Origin: an uncultured Collinsella sp.
GTDB lineage: Bacteria; Actinomycetota; Coriobacteriia; Coriobacteriales; Coriobacteriaceae
DNA: 64,000 nt
Direction of reading: 5' to 3'
Assembly: GCA_902478545.1 (NCBI GenBank)
Contig: CABSLA010000005.1
Location: forward strand, 1 to 64,000
Positions 26,278 through 35,775 of this stretch are shown piece by piece. A program made the position numbers and the translations under genes. Below the pieces are notes generated by a model. The model worked only from the letters and a program-made list of their open reading frames with translations. It did not search any database and was not told where the DNA came from. Within the stretch, counting starts at the first letter, position 1, and the number at the start of each line of letters is the position of its first letter.

Positions 26278-27276
26278 CTATTCGCTCGAGCCGGAATCGG
26301 TCGTCTCGGACGTGTCGGAACCGTCATCCGAGCTCTCGTCCTTCGTCTTGGTCGCAGCATCGCGCGACGTTCCCTGCGGCGTGCTGTTGGCCGTGTTCAC
26401 GTCCTCATCCGACGCCGACTGTTCGTCGGTCAGCGAGGTGATGACCAGCACTTCCTCGTTGTTCTCGGCCGTCGTCTGGGCGCGTACCACAATGGTGTAG
26501 TACACGTCGTTTGCCGATTTCTCAACCGACGAGACGGTGCCGAGCGGAAGACCCTTGGGGAACACACCGCCAATGCCCGAGGTCACGATGATGTCGCCAA
26601 CCTTAACGTCGGAATCGACGCTCACGTACTCAAGACGCAGCGTGCCGTCAGCCTGACCCTGCAGCATGCCCTGGGCGCGCGTATCCTGCACCATGGCGGA
26701 CACGCCCGAGTTCTCATCGCCAATCAGGCGCACGGTGGACGTCTTGGCCGAGACCTCGATAATCTGGCCTATGACACCGGCAGAACTCGTCACGGGCATG
26801 TTGATGGTAAGCCCGTCGGCAGAACCCTTATCGATGGTGACGGTCGAGGTCCAGGCATCGCCCGAAGCGCCGACGATACGAGCTGCAGTGGACTTGAGGT
26901 TGTAGGTCGACTGCAGACCGACCAGACCCTCCAGTCGCTCGGCGGTCTTTTGAGCCTCGGAGAGCTCGGCGACCTTAGAGGTCAGTTCCTCGTTTTGCTT
27001 CTTAAGCTCGTCAAGCGTGTCCTGTGACGCCGTAAGGTTAGAGAACACGTTACCGATCGCATTGAAGGGAGCCGCCACAGCCGAGCCCAGAAAACGCACC
27101 GGCGAGGTAATCGTCGTCACGCCCGAACGAACGGCATAAATCGGCCCCGTCTCGCCCTCACGAATATAAAACGTGAGCAGCAACACCGAAATCAGGCTGA
27201 AAACAATCAACGGGCGCATACCCGTTGATTGTCGCTTGGTATTCAGATTTGTGGAGAAACCCGAAGATCGTGCCAA
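26278..27276 (-). CDS. mreC: Rod-shape protein MreC
   Basis: Protein of 332 residues with one membrane anchor (about 20-38), a coiled coil (about 75-110, DELKKQNEELTSKVAELSEAQ) and a two-barrel periplasmic domain (ARIVGAS, GLTINMPVTSSAGVIGQI, DIIVTSGIGGVFPKGLPLG). After the fold comes a Ser/Thr/Asp-rich tail of about 50 residues, probably disordered. The start is TTG behind AGGTGG at 7 nt. Confidence 0.95.
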   Translation of the reverse strand: MARSSGFSTNLNTKRQSTGMRPLIVFSLISVLLLTFYIREGETGPIYAVRSGVTTITSPVRFLGSAVAAPFNAIGNVFSNLTASQDTLDELKKQNEELTSKVAELSEAQKTAERLEGLVGLQSTYNLKSTAARIVGASGDAWTSTVTIDKGSADGLTINMPVTSSAGVIGQIIEVSAKTSTVRLIGDENSGVSAMVQDTRAQGMLQGQADGTLRLEYVSVDSDVKVGDIIVTSGIGGVFPKGLPLGTVSSVEKSANDVYYTIVVRAQTTAENNEEVLVITSLTDEQSASDEDVNTANSTPQGTSRDAATKTKDESSDDGSDTSETTDSGSSE

Positions 27277-27297
27277 ATGGAATCCACCTTTTGGAAA

Positions 27298-28341
27298 TTA
27301 AGCATTGGTCTGGACGAAGCCGCCATCAAACGCATTGGCCTCGAGCACGCGGGCACAGCCGTTAACGACGTTATCGAGCGCCGTGGGGCTGACGTTGACC
27401 GAAACGCCGGTCTCATCGCGCAGGCGCACGTCGAGACCGCGCAGCAGCGCGCCGCCACCAGTCAGTAAAATGCCGTAGTACATAAGGTCCGAGGCTAGAT
27501 CGGGAGGCGTAGCGTCGAGTGCGTCCTTGACGGCCTTGGCCATCTCGTCGAGCGGCTTGTTGAGCGCGCGACGAATCTCCTCGCTCTCGATGCGCACGGT
27601 CTTGGGCAGACCGGTGATCACGTCGCGGCCGTTGACCTCGACGTCGAGCTCGTCCTTAAGCGGCACGGCGGAGCCGACCTTGATCTTGATGTCCTCTGCC
27701 GTACGCTCGCCGATGGCCAGGTTGTAGGCATCACGAACGTGCGTGAGGATGGCCTGATCGAACTCGTCACCGGCAATACGAATGGACTGCGAAACGACGA
27801 TGCCGCCCATAGCGATAACGGCAACCTCGGTGGTACCGCCACCGATGTCGATGACCATGGAGCCGGTGGGCTCCTCGACGGGCAGGTCGGCGCCGATAGC
27901 GGCGGCCATAGGCTCTTCGATCAGATAGGCCTGGCGGGCACCGGCCTGGATCGTGGCCTCAAAGACAGCGCGCTTCTCAACCGACGTGACACCGGAGGGA
28001 ACGCAGACGACAACACGCGGACGCGGAGTCCACGGATAGCGCTTCTCGGACGCCTTATCGATAAAGTAGCGAAGCATGGCCTCGGTAACATCGAAGTCGG
28101 CGATGACGCCGTCCTTCAGGGGACGAACGGCCACGATGTTGCCGGGCGTACGGCCGAGCATGCGCTTTGCCTCGATACCGACCGCCAGGATGCGCTCGTC
28201 GTTCTTGTCGATGGCGACAACAGAGGGCTCGCGAATGACGATACCCTTGCCGCGCACGGAGACAAGCGTATTTGCGGTGCCGAGGTCGATCGCAAGATCG
28301 CCCGCATAGCTACCGAAGAACATATCCATCAAAGAAAACAA
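27298..28341 (-). CDS. mreB: Rod-shape actin homologue MreB
   Basis: Protein of 347 residues. Actin-fold motifs are DLAIDLGTANTLV (phosphate 1), MVIDIGGGTTEVAVI (phosphate 2) and GILLTGGGALLRGL (adenosine). The start is TTG at 28341 with AGGAG 5 nt upstream; an internal ATG would shorten the N-terminus. First gene of mreBCD-mrdA-rodA, preceded by a TAGTATGAT -10-like box on the minus strand. Confidence 0.97.
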   Translation of the reverse strand: MFSLMDMFFGSYAGDLAIDLGTANTLVSVRGKGIVIREPSVVAIDKNDERILAVGIEAKRMLGRTPGNIVAVRPLKDGVIADFDVTEAMLRYFIDKASEKRYPWTPRPRVVVCVPSGVTSVEKRAVFEATIQAGARQAYLIEEPMAAAIGADLPVEEPTGSMVIDIGGGTTEVAVIAMGGIVVSQSIRIAGDEFDQAILTHVRDAYNLAIGERTAEDIKIKVGSAVPLKDELDVEVNGRDVITGLPKTVRIESEEIRRALNKPLDEMAKAVKDALDATPPDLASDLMYYGILLTGGGALLRGLDVRLRDETGVSVNVSPTALDNVVNGCARVLEANAFDGGFVQTNA

Positions 28342-28401
28342 CGCAACTCCTGATGTGTTGGATGATTGCTGGAAAACTACTAGCTCATCATACTAGCGCA
28401 A

Positions 28402-28434
28402 GCCCGGCACCTCACTTGCGGTGAAGCACCGGGC
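28402..28434 (-). terminator. Hairpin between TPR gene and mreB
   Basis: GCCCGGTGCTTCAC pairs with GTGAGGTGCCGGGC, using three G-U pairs, around a short loop. There is no strong T tract, so it is a weak or partial terminator just before the mreB promoter region. Confidence 0.5.
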
Positions 28435-28456
28435 AAAGCTAAATCCCATAAGGTCA

Positions 28457-29761
28457 CTACTGGTTGTCAGCAGCCGAGAAATCCATATCGAGCGAGGAAA
28501 CGGCCCAGCCGATATGGTTGTCGGAGCGCACGAATTTGACGGTGTACTCCTGCTCGCTGCCCTTGGACAGCGATGCCTTCACCTTGGCGGTCGTCTCGGT
28601 CATGGACTGATCCATGCCCTCGACGGACACGGTGGCACCCTGCGGAATCGAGGAGATGATCATCGACTTGGCGTCCTCGGGCAGGCTCGAGGCCAGGCAA
28701 GACTCGGCCTTTGCGGTGTCACCGTCGCCAGCAGCCTGGAACAGATCGGTAACGACAGACTCCTGAGACGGGAAGCCAAAGCCGCGCGTGTAGGCAAAGC
28801 CCAGACCGCCCGCGGCGATCAAAATGAGCAGAAGCAGCACGATGAAGACTTTGAGACCCGTGTGGCGATGGCGACGACGGACCTTGGCCTGCTTACGATC
28901 CTGACGGTCCTGCTGGACCATCTCGGACTCGGACAGCGTAAAGAAGCCGGTGTCCGAGGGATCGGGCATAAACTGACCGGTCGCGCCCGTAGGATCGAGC
29001 GGATCGACGGCAGGAGCGTCCATCGCGGGCGCCGGAGCCGTGGCCATAGCCGTCTGGGCAGACAGTGCGGCAAGCGAATCATGCACGCGGGCAAGCTCAT
29101 CGGCCTGCTCGGAAGTGAGCTGGTAGATGCCATCGGCAGTAGCGGCGTTAAAGGCGTCGAGTGCGTCGGAGGGACGGCCGGCGGCAGAAAGCGCCTGACC
29201 CATGCCGGCATTGAGCGCACGCGTGTCGTCGCGGGGGCCGGCAAAGTCGATAGCCGTGCGGTAGGTCTCCACGGCATCCGCCGGACGGCCGAGCTTAATG
29301 AAGCAACGACCGAGCTCGCCGAGTGCGGCGGCAGGAGCCGGATTGGCGCCGTCGATGGCAGCCTGACGGAAGGCAGTACCCGCGTTGGCATAATCGCCCG
29401 ACTGGAACAGCGCATTGCCCAGGCCCAGATAGGCCTTGAACGGCGTGGCATAGGAAGCATCCTGCGTAGCAGCAGAGAACGCCTGGGCGGCCGTCGTGTA
29501 GTCGCCCACGGCGGCGAGCGCCTTGCCGCGGTTGGTGAGCAGCGCGCCGCGCTTGCCGTAGGTGCCGTCGTTGAGGGCGGCAGCATAAGCCTCGGCGGCC
29601 TCGGCATACATGCCCAGGTGCATCAAGGCGTTGCCACGAAGGTGATCGGCCTCGCCCATAATCTCATCGGGAGTCTTTGCCGCCCCAAGCATCTGGGCTG
29701 CAGCGGAAAAATCACCCGCGCGGTAAGCGGCGCGGCCCTGTTGGATCAGCTGGCTATTCAA
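28457..29761 (-). CDS. TPR-repeat membrane protein
   Basis: Protein of 434 residues. Residues 1-240 are tetratricopeptide repeats: recurring A/G pairs such as GRAAYRAGDFSAAAQ, GNALFQSGDYANAGTAF and LGRCFIKLGRPADAVETY. A linker, a basic RRRHRHTG stretch and one membrane helix (about 300-320) follow. A small extracytoplasmic domain of about 110 residues resembles DUF4878-like stress or lipoprotein folds (DLFQAAGDGDTAKAESCL). The N-terminal domain should be cytoplasmic. TTG start behind AAGGGG. Partner unknown. Confidence 0.8.
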   Translation of the reverse strand: MNSQLIQQGRAAYRAGDFSAAAQMLGAAKTPDEIMGEADHLRGNALMHLGMYAEAAEAYAAALNDGTYGKRGALLTNRGKALAAVGDYTTAAQAFSAATQDASYATPFKAYLGLGNALFQSGDYANAGTAFRQAAIDGANPAPAAALGELGRCFIKLGRPADAVETYRTAIDFAGPRDDTRALNAGMGQALSAAGRPSDALDAFNAATADGIYQLTSEQADELARVHDSLAALSAQTAMATAPAPAMDAPAVDPLDPTGATGQFMPDPSDTGFFTLSESEMVQQDRQDRKQAKVRRRHRHTGLKVFIVLLLLILIAAGGLGFAYTRGFGFPSQESVVTDLFQAAGDGDTAKAESCLASSLPEDAKSMIISSIPQGATVSVEGMDQSMTETTAKVKASLSKGSEQEYTVKFVRSDNHIGWAVSSLDMDFSAADNQ

Positions 29762-29772
29762 GGAAGTCCCCT

Positions 29773-30315
29773 TTACTCGTGAACGATCTCGACATGGACG
29801 ATCTCGTCGCCGGCACGCAGCTGCGAAATCACATCGAGACCCTCGACCGTGGTACCAAAGACGGTGTAACCGGAATCGAGGTTATGCTGGGCGCCCAGGC
29901 AGAAGTAGAACTGCGAACCCGCGGAATCGGGGTCCATGGAGCGTGCCATGGCAAGGGCACCATCGACATGGCTGTTGCGCGGATTGGTGGCAAACTCGCC
30001 CTTAATGCAGTAGCCGGGGCCACCGGTACCGGGCATGCCGTCGGGGCCCTCAAGACCGGCAGCGACGTCGGCGCCGGACATATCGCGGGTATTGGGGTCG
30101 CCGCCCTGAATGACAAAGCCGGGCACATAGCGATGGAACTTAAGACCATCATAGAAGCCCATCGTGGCAAGCTCGCAGAAGTTCGCGACATGAATGGGAG
30201 CGCCCTCGCCGTCAAACTTGACCTTGATGGTACCCTTCGACGTCTCGATAACGGCGCACTCGTCGCCGGCAAGCTGATACTCGGGCGTGTAGAGCTCTTT
30301 CTTAAAACCAAACAT
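29773..30315 (-). CDS. Cyclophilin-type peptidyl-prolyl isomerase
   Basis: Protein of 180 residues without signal peptide. The cyclophilin core has IETSKGTIKVKF, GLKFHRYVPGFVIQGGDP (catalytic Arg in FHR) and a GSQFYFCLG segment. Active-site residues FHR, QGGD and GSQFYF are present, so it should be active in the cytoplasm. The start is the ATG at 30315; longer in-frame starts lack cyclophilin character. Confidence 0.94.
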   Translation of the reverse strand: MFGFKKELYTPEYQLAGDECAVIETSKGTIKVKFDGEGAPIHVANFCELATMGFYDGLKFHRYVPGFVIQGGDPNTRDMSGADVAAGLEGPDGMPGTGGPGYCIKGEFATNPRNSHVDGALAMARSMDPDSAGSQFYFCLGAQHNLDSGYTVFGTTVEGLDVISQLRAGDEIVHVEIVHE

Positions 30316-30422
30316 GTGGTTCCTTCCTCGTGCGTTTAAAGCATATTTGTACGAATTGTAGCAATAAGCATGCATTTACATCAATTGCGCACGTAGGTTA
30401 TGCCGACTATGGCGAACTAATT

Positions 30423-31565
30423 TTAGGAACGCTGCTGCGGCTTCCAGGAACCCACATTGGCGTCGTACTGGTTCAGCGCGCTGTTGCCGCTCTGCGCGAT
30501 GGGCGCCAGGATCTCGCTTTGGTGGGAACTCATCGACTCGCCATCGGGAATGGCCAGCGAGATGTCCCAGCTCTGGCAGATAACGTCGACGCGCTCATAC
30601 ATCCACTCGGCAAGCTGCTTTAAGTGGGCGATGTCGTCCGCATAGACCGTATCGTCCTGGTACTTAAGGTTGTTGAGCTCATCTTGCGTCTTTTTGATCT
30701 GGTCGCGCAGGGCGTAGGCACTCTGCGACAGCTCCTGACGGGTGGACAGCGGCGATCGGAGATAGCCGTTATTAAAGGAATCGATGACCTCGCCGATCTG
30801 GTCCTCGTCAGCGTAGGACACGATGGTCTGATACAGACCGTCGAGCCTGGTATAGAGCTGATCATCGGTGAGCACGGTTTCTTCCTGGACCACCTCGGCA
30901 GAATCGTCCTGCTTGGTATCGTCCTCAGTGGCCTCGCCCTTTTGGCGCGTGGGGAAGGTGGTCTGTGCAGCTTGGCCAAACTGGTCGTAAAAGCCGGGCA
31001 TGACACCCATGGGATCGGTCGTCACGAACCAATAGGCACCGCCGCAAACGACGGCAAGGACCGCGATGACGACGAGCGGCTTGGGGATATGACGCTTATG
31101 CTTGTGATAGGCGTCCTCGTCGGGGTGCACCTTGCGCTTGGGTTTTTGAGCATCGTCATGCAGGGAAACGGGCGTGGGAATATCGACCTTGGGGATACCG
31201 AAATCCTTATCGAAAGCTGGCAGCACGCAGGTCTCATTGGGGTCGGCGGCGTCCGAAAGCACCGCAGCGGCAGAGGCCGGCGCATGCGGCACCTCGGTAT
31301 CGATCTGCTCTTGCGTTAGGCGCGGAAAGCCCGCCGTGCGGCCCGCTGCCAGGTCGGATGCTGCCGCGTCCTCGGAGAGGATACCCGGAGCGGGGCGTCC
31401 GCATTTGGGGCACGTACGATCATGCGGAGAAAGACGGGCACCGCAGCCCTCACAGAACACGAACTCAGTGTGCTCGGGACCATCGCCCGGACCCACATAG
31501 GCGTTGCAGTAGGGGCAGAACGAGGCGCCGTCCTCGATAGTCTTAAGGCAATGCGGGCAGATCAC
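30423..31565 (-). CDS. Zinc-ribbon membrane protein
   Basis: Protein of about 380 residues. Two zinc ribbons are at the N-terminus (ICPHC...FCPYC and FCEGC...TCPKC). A variable linker is followed by a basic segment and one membrane helix (about 165-185, LVVIAVLAVVCGGAYWFV). The C-terminal domain of about 190 residues is helical and probably coiled-coil, with regions around QLYTRLDGLYQTIVSY and LRDQIKKTQDELNNLK. GTG start at 31565 with AGAGG 5 nt upstream. Function unknown; similar zinc-ribbon/TM proteins are common in Coriobacteriia. Confidence 0.75.
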   Translation of the reverse strand: MICPHCLKTIEDGASFCPYCNAYVGPGDGPEHTEFVFCEGCGARLSPHDRTCPKCGRPAPGILSEDAAASDLAAGRTAGFPRLTQEQIDTEVPHAPASAAAVLSDAADPNETCVLPAFDKDFGIPKVDIPTPVSLHDDAQKPKRKVHPDEDAYHKHKRHIPKPLVVIAVLAVVCGGAYWFVTTDPMGVMPGFYDQFGQAAQTTFPTRQKGEATEDDTKQDDSAEVVQEETVLTDDQLYTRLDGLYQTIVSYADEDQIGEVIDSFNNGYLRSPLSTRQELSQSAYALRDQIKKTQDELNNLKYQDDTVYADDIAHLKQLAEWMYERVDVICQSWDISLAIPDGESMSSHQSEILAPIAQSGNSALNQYDANVGSWKPQQRS

Positions 31566-31668
31566 GGCATCCTCTTTTCGAAGCAATTCAAACAATTGAG
31601 GTTAGAGCATAACATCGCCACGGCCCCACAGGAGCAAGGCACCAATTCAACATCGCCAGGGCGCGTAG

Positions 31669-34392
31669 TTACTTCTTCTTTTTGCTCGGCATCGAGACTT
31701 TGATGCCTTGGGCGGACTTGGTTACGCGAGAGCGCTTGGCTCCGCTACCCTTCTTTTTCTTGGACTGGGCCTGGGCCACGCCCTCGAGTGCGCGGGCCTC
31801 GGCCTCACGAACGGTGCGAGATTCGCGGCGCTGCGCCATGTCGGCGGCGACGCGCTTGGCAAAACGCTCCGCCGTCGAACCCGTCGAGCTCACCTTGCCG
31901 CCACCGCGACCCAGGCGGACGCGCACACCGCGACCAAAACCAGTTGCGGCATGACGACGACGCGGCTTAAGCGAATCCATCATCGTGGCGAGCTTAAAGA
32001 ACACCGAGCAGGTAAAGGCCACGATGACAGCCAAGATAACCATCTGGCCCATCGACAGGTTGGCAATAGACAGCAGCTCCGGGAATCCGATAACGCCCAC
32101 CAGGATGCCGGCGACTACAAACACAAAGAGCGCCACGCGCAAGGGTGTGAGGGGCTGCGAGATACGCCAGATCAGGCTGACGCTCGCCGCGCATGACGTA
32201 AGCAGGCACATCGTAGACAGCGTGAGCTGGCTAAAGCCAAACACGCGCGCCACAAAGATATCGAGCGCCGCAGCCATAATGACCGCAAGCGACGCCGGCA
32301 GCGCACGCTTGAGCACGTTGGTCAAAAACGCACCCTTCACGCGAGCATTGTTGGGCTCCAGGCCCAACACAAAGCCCGGCGCGCCGATGCAGAAGAAGTT
32401 AATGAGCGTCATCTGGATGGGCTCAAAGGGATACGGCGGCAGCGCGATGCACAGCGCCGCCAGGCCCATCGAGAACAGCGTCTTGGTCAAGAACAGCGAA
32501 GCCGAACGCTGCAGGTTGTTGATGGAGCGACGGCCCTCGGCCACCACGGCGGGCATCGAGGCAAAGTCGTTGTCGACGAGCACGATCTCGGCCACGTTAC
32601 GCGCGGCATCGGAGCCGGCCGCCATGGCCACGGAGCAGTCGGCCTCCTTGAGCGCCAGCACGTCGTTGACGCCGTCGCCTGTCATGGCCACGGTGTGCTC
32701 GCGGCGCTTGAGCGCCTGCACGAGCTCGCGCTTCTGCTGCGGGGTCACACGACCAAAGACATGGTAGCGGTCCACTGCGGCATCGAGCTTGGCCGGCGTA
32801 TCGAGCGTCGTGGCGTCCACATAAGCGTCCGCCCCCGGCACGCCCACCACGCGCGCGATCGACGACACCGTACGCGGGTCGTCGCCACTGATCACGTTGA
32901 GGGTCACGCCCTGCTCGTTAAAGTAACCGATGGTCTCGGCCGCTGAGGTACGAATCTCGTCACGGATGGTCACAAAGCCCACGGGCTCGGCCTCGCCCAC
33001 CATATCGCCATCGGGCGTAAAGCCGTCCACGCGCGCCACCACGAGCACGCGGCAGGCATCGGCAAGCTCGGCGACACGGTTCTCGACCTGAGAAAACACA
33101 CGATCAGAGAGCACAAACTGCGCGGCGCCCATTACGTAGGAGCCCTGCGCAAACGAAGCGCCACTCCATTTTTTAGACGACGAGAACGGAATGACCGACA
33201 GCGGCTCAGACACCTCGACCGGGCGATCGGCGTAGTAGTTGAGCAACGCCTGGCAGGTCTCGTTGGCATCTGCCGAGGTCGCACGTGCTACGTTGGCAAG
33301 CGCAAAGTCGAGCACCGTGGTCTCGACGGGGACAGCCGCCTCGTCCGAGTCCGCGCCAAAGCCAACACCCTCAACAGGCAGCGGGTAGGTGCCCTCGACC
33401 TCCATACGGCCCGAGGTGATGGTGCCCGTCTTGTCCAGGCACAAAACGTCGACGCGCGCGAGCGTCTCGATGCAGTAGAGCTGCTGTGCCAGCACCTTGC
33501 GACGCGCTAGACGCACCGTGGCAATCGCGAGCACCGACGAGGTCAGCAGCACCAGGCCCTGCGGGATCATACCCAGCAGGGCGCCCACCGTGGACAGCAG
33601 CGCCGACGAAGGCACATGACCGGCCAACAGCTCGGAGAAGCACCACGAAAGCGCACTATCGCCCGGGGTTCCCGCGGCATCCCACAGCTCGCTCACACTC
33701 GAGGCAAACAACGCCAAACCGAGCGGGATCATGATGATGCTCGCAAAGCGCACGATGGCGTTAAGCGCGTTCATGATCTCGGAATTGACCTTTTTGACGT
33801 ACTTCGCCTCGTTATTAATTTTGGCCACGTAGTTGTCGGCGCCGACATGGATCACGCGGGCGCGCAGCAAGCCCGAGTCGATAAAGCTGCCGCTCATGAG
33901 CTCGGAACCGGGCTGTTTCTTAATGAGGTCGCTCTCACCCGTCAGCAGGCTCTCGTTCACGAGCGCCTCGCCCGAAACCACCACGGCGTCAGCGGGAATC
34001 TGGTCGCCGCGCCCCAGGCGGATGATATCGTCGAGCACGATCTGGTCCAGGTCGAGCTCCACCTCGGCGCCGTCGCGCACCGCAATGGCCTTCTTGGAGG
34101 TCAGCAGCGTGAGCTTATCGACCATCTTCTTGGAACGCATGGACTGGATGACGCCAATAGCAGTATTGAGGAACACTACGAACAGGAACGTCAGATTCTT
34201 AAACGAACCGGTCAAAATGACTAGGAACGCCAAAATCACGTTGATCAAATTGAACAGCGTGCAGAGGTTCTCGATGATGAGCTCTTTGACCGACTTGGTC
34301 TTGAGCTCCATGTTGCGGTTGATCTTACCGGCGGCGATGCGCTCCTCGACCTCGGCGGTCGAGAGTCCGCGCTCGATATCCGTTGCTGCCAT
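31669..34392 (-). CDS. CtpE-like cation-translocating P-type ATPase
   Basis: P-type ATPase of about 907 residues. Motifs are TGES in the actuator domain, DKTGT (phosphorylated Asp, about residue 320), a KWSGASF nucleotide-binding segment and GDGVNDVLALKEAD in the P domain. The M4 region reads I-P-Q-G-L rather than the P-E-G-L of calcium pumps, which matches CtpE-type ATPases (implicated in calcium uptake in mycobacteria). The ion is not certain here. After the last helix there is a strongly basic tail of about 100 residues (RRRHAATGFGRG ... SKKKK), unusual for the family. Confidence 0.88.
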   Translation of the reverse strand: MAATDIERGLSTAEVEERIAAGKINRNMELKTKSVKELIIENLCTLFNLINVILAFLVILTGSFKNLTFLFVVFLNTAIGVIQSMRSKKMVDKLTLLTSKKAIAVRDGAEVELDLDQIVLDDIIRLGRGDQIPADAVVVSGEALVNESLLTGESDLIKKQPGSELMSGSFIDSGLLRARVIHVGADNYVAKINNEAKYVKKVNSEIMNALNAIVRFASIIMIPLGLALFASSVSELWDAAGTPGDSALSWCFSELLAGHVPSSALLSTVGALLGMIPQGLVLLTSSVLAIATVRLARRKVLAQQLYCIETLARVDVLCLDKTGTITSGRMEVEGTYPLPVEGVGFGADSDEAAVPVETTVLDFALANVARATSADANETCQALLNYYADRPVEVSEPLSVIPFSSSKKWSGASFAQGSYVMGAAQFVLSDRVFSQVENRVAELADACRVLVVARVDGFTPDGDMVGEAEPVGFVTIRDEIRTSAAETIGYFNEQGVTLNVISGDDPRTVSSIARVVGVPGADAYVDATTLDTPAKLDAAVDRYHVFGRVTPQQKRELVQALKRREHTVAMTGDGVNDVLALKEADCSVAMAAGSDAARNVAEIVLVDNDFASMPAVVAEGRRSINNLQRSASLFLTKTLFSMGLAALCIALPPYPFEPIQMTLINFFCIGAPGFVLGLEPNNARVKGAFLTNVLKRALPASLAVIMAAALDIFVARVFGFSQLTLSTMCLLTSCAASVSLIWRISQPLTPLRVALFVFVVAGILVGVIGFPELLSIANLSMGQMVILAVIVAFTCSVFFKLATMMDSLKPRRRHAATGFGRGVRVRLGRGGGKVSSTGSTAERFAKRVAADMAQRRESRTVREAEARALEGVAQAQSKKKKGSGAKRSRVTKSAQGIKVSMPSKKKK

Positions 34393-34423
34393 ACCACGTC
34401 CCATCACGTCGCGTCGGTATAAG

Positions 34424-34457
34424 AAAAACCGCCCGGACCATGCGAGGTTCGGACGGT
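34424..34457 (-). terminator. Terminator after tRNA-Arg(CCG)
   Basis: On the minus strand ACCGTCCGAACC pairs with GGTCCGGGCGGT (two G-U pairs), followed by TTTTTC. It ends the tRNA transcript before the P-type ATPase gene. Confidence 0.8.
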
Positions 34458-34468
34458 CTCACGTTCGA

Positions 34469-34545
34469 TGGTGCCCCATGTTGGATTCGAACCAACGGCC
34501 TTCTGCTCCGGAGGCAGACGCTCTAATCCCCTGAGCTAATAGGGC
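34469..34545 (-). tRNA. tRNA-Arg (anticodon CCG)
   Basis: A 77-nt cloverleaf including encoded CCA. Acceptor GCCCTAT pairs with ATGGGGC (one G-U). The D stem is GCTC/GAGC. The anticodon stem TCTGC/GCAGA encloses loop CTCCGGA, giving anticodon CCG. The T arm is GTTGG-TTCGAAT-CCAAC. Confidence 0.96.
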
Positions 34546-34665
34546 CAACGTTTGGCATTATACCCAAGTGCACCACGGGCTATCAAAATAAAAGAAAAAG
34601 CTTTGCAATTCCGGGGAAGACGCGGCGCAACGGCTCACTTTAGAAGGCAAAAGCGAATCAGATAG

Positions 34666-34716
34666 TATAAACTCTCATGCACCATATATACACGGCTCGC
34701 GATGCGGGCCGTTTTT
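34666..34716 (+). promoter_or_regulatory. Promoter and possible attenuator of the aro operon
   Basis: A TATAAA -10 box at 34666-34671 is followed by a terminator-like hairpin: ACGGCTCGC (34692-34700), loop GAT, GCGGGCCGT (34704-34712), then TTTTT. The hairpin lies between the promoter and aroF. A 20-codon frame (34677-34739) with two Tyr, one Phe and no Trp codons runs through it, ending 10 bases before the aroF ATG. This arrangement suggests attenuation in response to aromatic amino acids. No alternative antiterminator fold was worked out. Confidence 0.45.
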
Positions 34717-34749
34717 GCAAGGGTTATCCATCGAGGTGAGAGGCACACC

Positions 34750-35772
34750 ATGATTGCTATTTTAAAGCAGAGCGCCAGCGACGAGGCCGTCAGCCATATC
34801 GTCAGCTGGATTGAGAAAAAGGGCCTGAAGACCGATGTCTCGCGCGGCGAGAACGAGACGATCATCGGCCTGGTGGGCGATACGACCAAGATCGACCCGT
34901 TCCTGCTCGAGTCCATGGATGTCGTCGAGCGCGTGCAGCGCGTCTCCGAGCCGTTCAAGCGCGCAAACCGCAAGTTCCACCCCGAGGACTCCGTCATCGA
35001 CTGCGGCCACGGCGTCAAGATCGGTGGCGACCAGTTCCAGGTCATCGCCGGCCCCTGCTCCGTCGAGGGCGAGAACCTCATTCGCATCGCACGCCGCGTA
35101 AAGGCCGCCGGCGCCACGATGCTGCGCGGCGGTGCTTACAAGCCCCGCACCTCCCCCTACGCCTACCAGGGCATGGGCCCCGCCGGCCTCGACCTGCTGT
35201 GCGAGGCGTCTGCCGAGCTCGACATGCCGATCGTTACCGAGATCATGGACCCGCGCGACGTGCAGGTCTTCTTGGACAAGAAGATTGACGTCATGCAGAT
35301 CGGCGCCCGCAACGCCCAGAACTTCCCCCTGCTCAAGGAGGTCGGCAAGACCCAGACTCCGATCTTGCTTAAGCGCGGCATGTCCGGCACGATCGACGAG
35401 CTGCTTATGGCAGCCGAGTACATCATGAGCGAGGGCAACGACAACGTCATCCTGTGCGAGCGCGGCATCCGCACCTTCGAGACCCGCACCCGCAACACCT
35501 TCGACCTCAACGCCGTGCCGGTGCTGCACCACCTGTCGCACCTGCCTGTCGTTGCCGACCCCAGCCACGCCACCGGCTACACCCGCTATGTTGAGCCCAT
35601 GGCGCTCGCTGCGACCGCCTGCGGCGCCAACGGCCTGGAGATCGAGGTCCACGACGAGCCGAGCCGTGCCTGGTCCGACGGCGCCCAGGCCCTCACCCCC
35701 GATCAATTCGACGACACCATGCGCCGCATCCGCGCCATCCGCGAGGTTGTCTGCCAAGAGACCATGGAGTAG
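34750..35772 (+). CDS. aroF: 3-deoxy-7-phosphoheptulonate (DAHP) synthase
   Basis: Protein of 340 residues catalysing PEP plus erythrose-4-phosphate to DAHP, the first shikimate step. It is of the TIGR01361/Thermotoga type: an N-terminal ferredoxin-like (ACT-like) regulatory domain of about 70 residues (MIAILKQSASDE), then the barrel with VIAGPCSVEGENL, LRGGAYKPRTSPYAYQG, and catalytic segments near DVMQIGARNAQNF and PVVADPSHATG. ATG at 34750 after GAGGTGAGAGG. It opens the aro operon. Confidence 0.96.
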   Translation: MIAILKQSASDEAVSHIVSWIEKKGLKTDVSRGENETIIGLVGDTTKIDPFLLESMDVVERVQRVSEPFKRANRKFHPEDSVIDCGHGVKIGGDQFQVIAGPCSVEGENLIRIARRVKAAGATMLRGGAYKPRTSPYAYQGMGPAGLDLLCEASAELDMPIVTEIMDPRDVQVFLDKKIDVMQIGARNAQNFPLLKEVGKTQTPILLKRGMSGTIDELLMAAEYIMSEGNDNVILCERGIRTFETRTRNTFDLNAVPVLHHLSHLPVVADPSHATGYTRYVEPMALAATACGANGLEIEVHDEPSRAWSDGAQALTPDQFDDTMRRIRAIREVVCQETME

Positions 35773-35775
35773 CCC

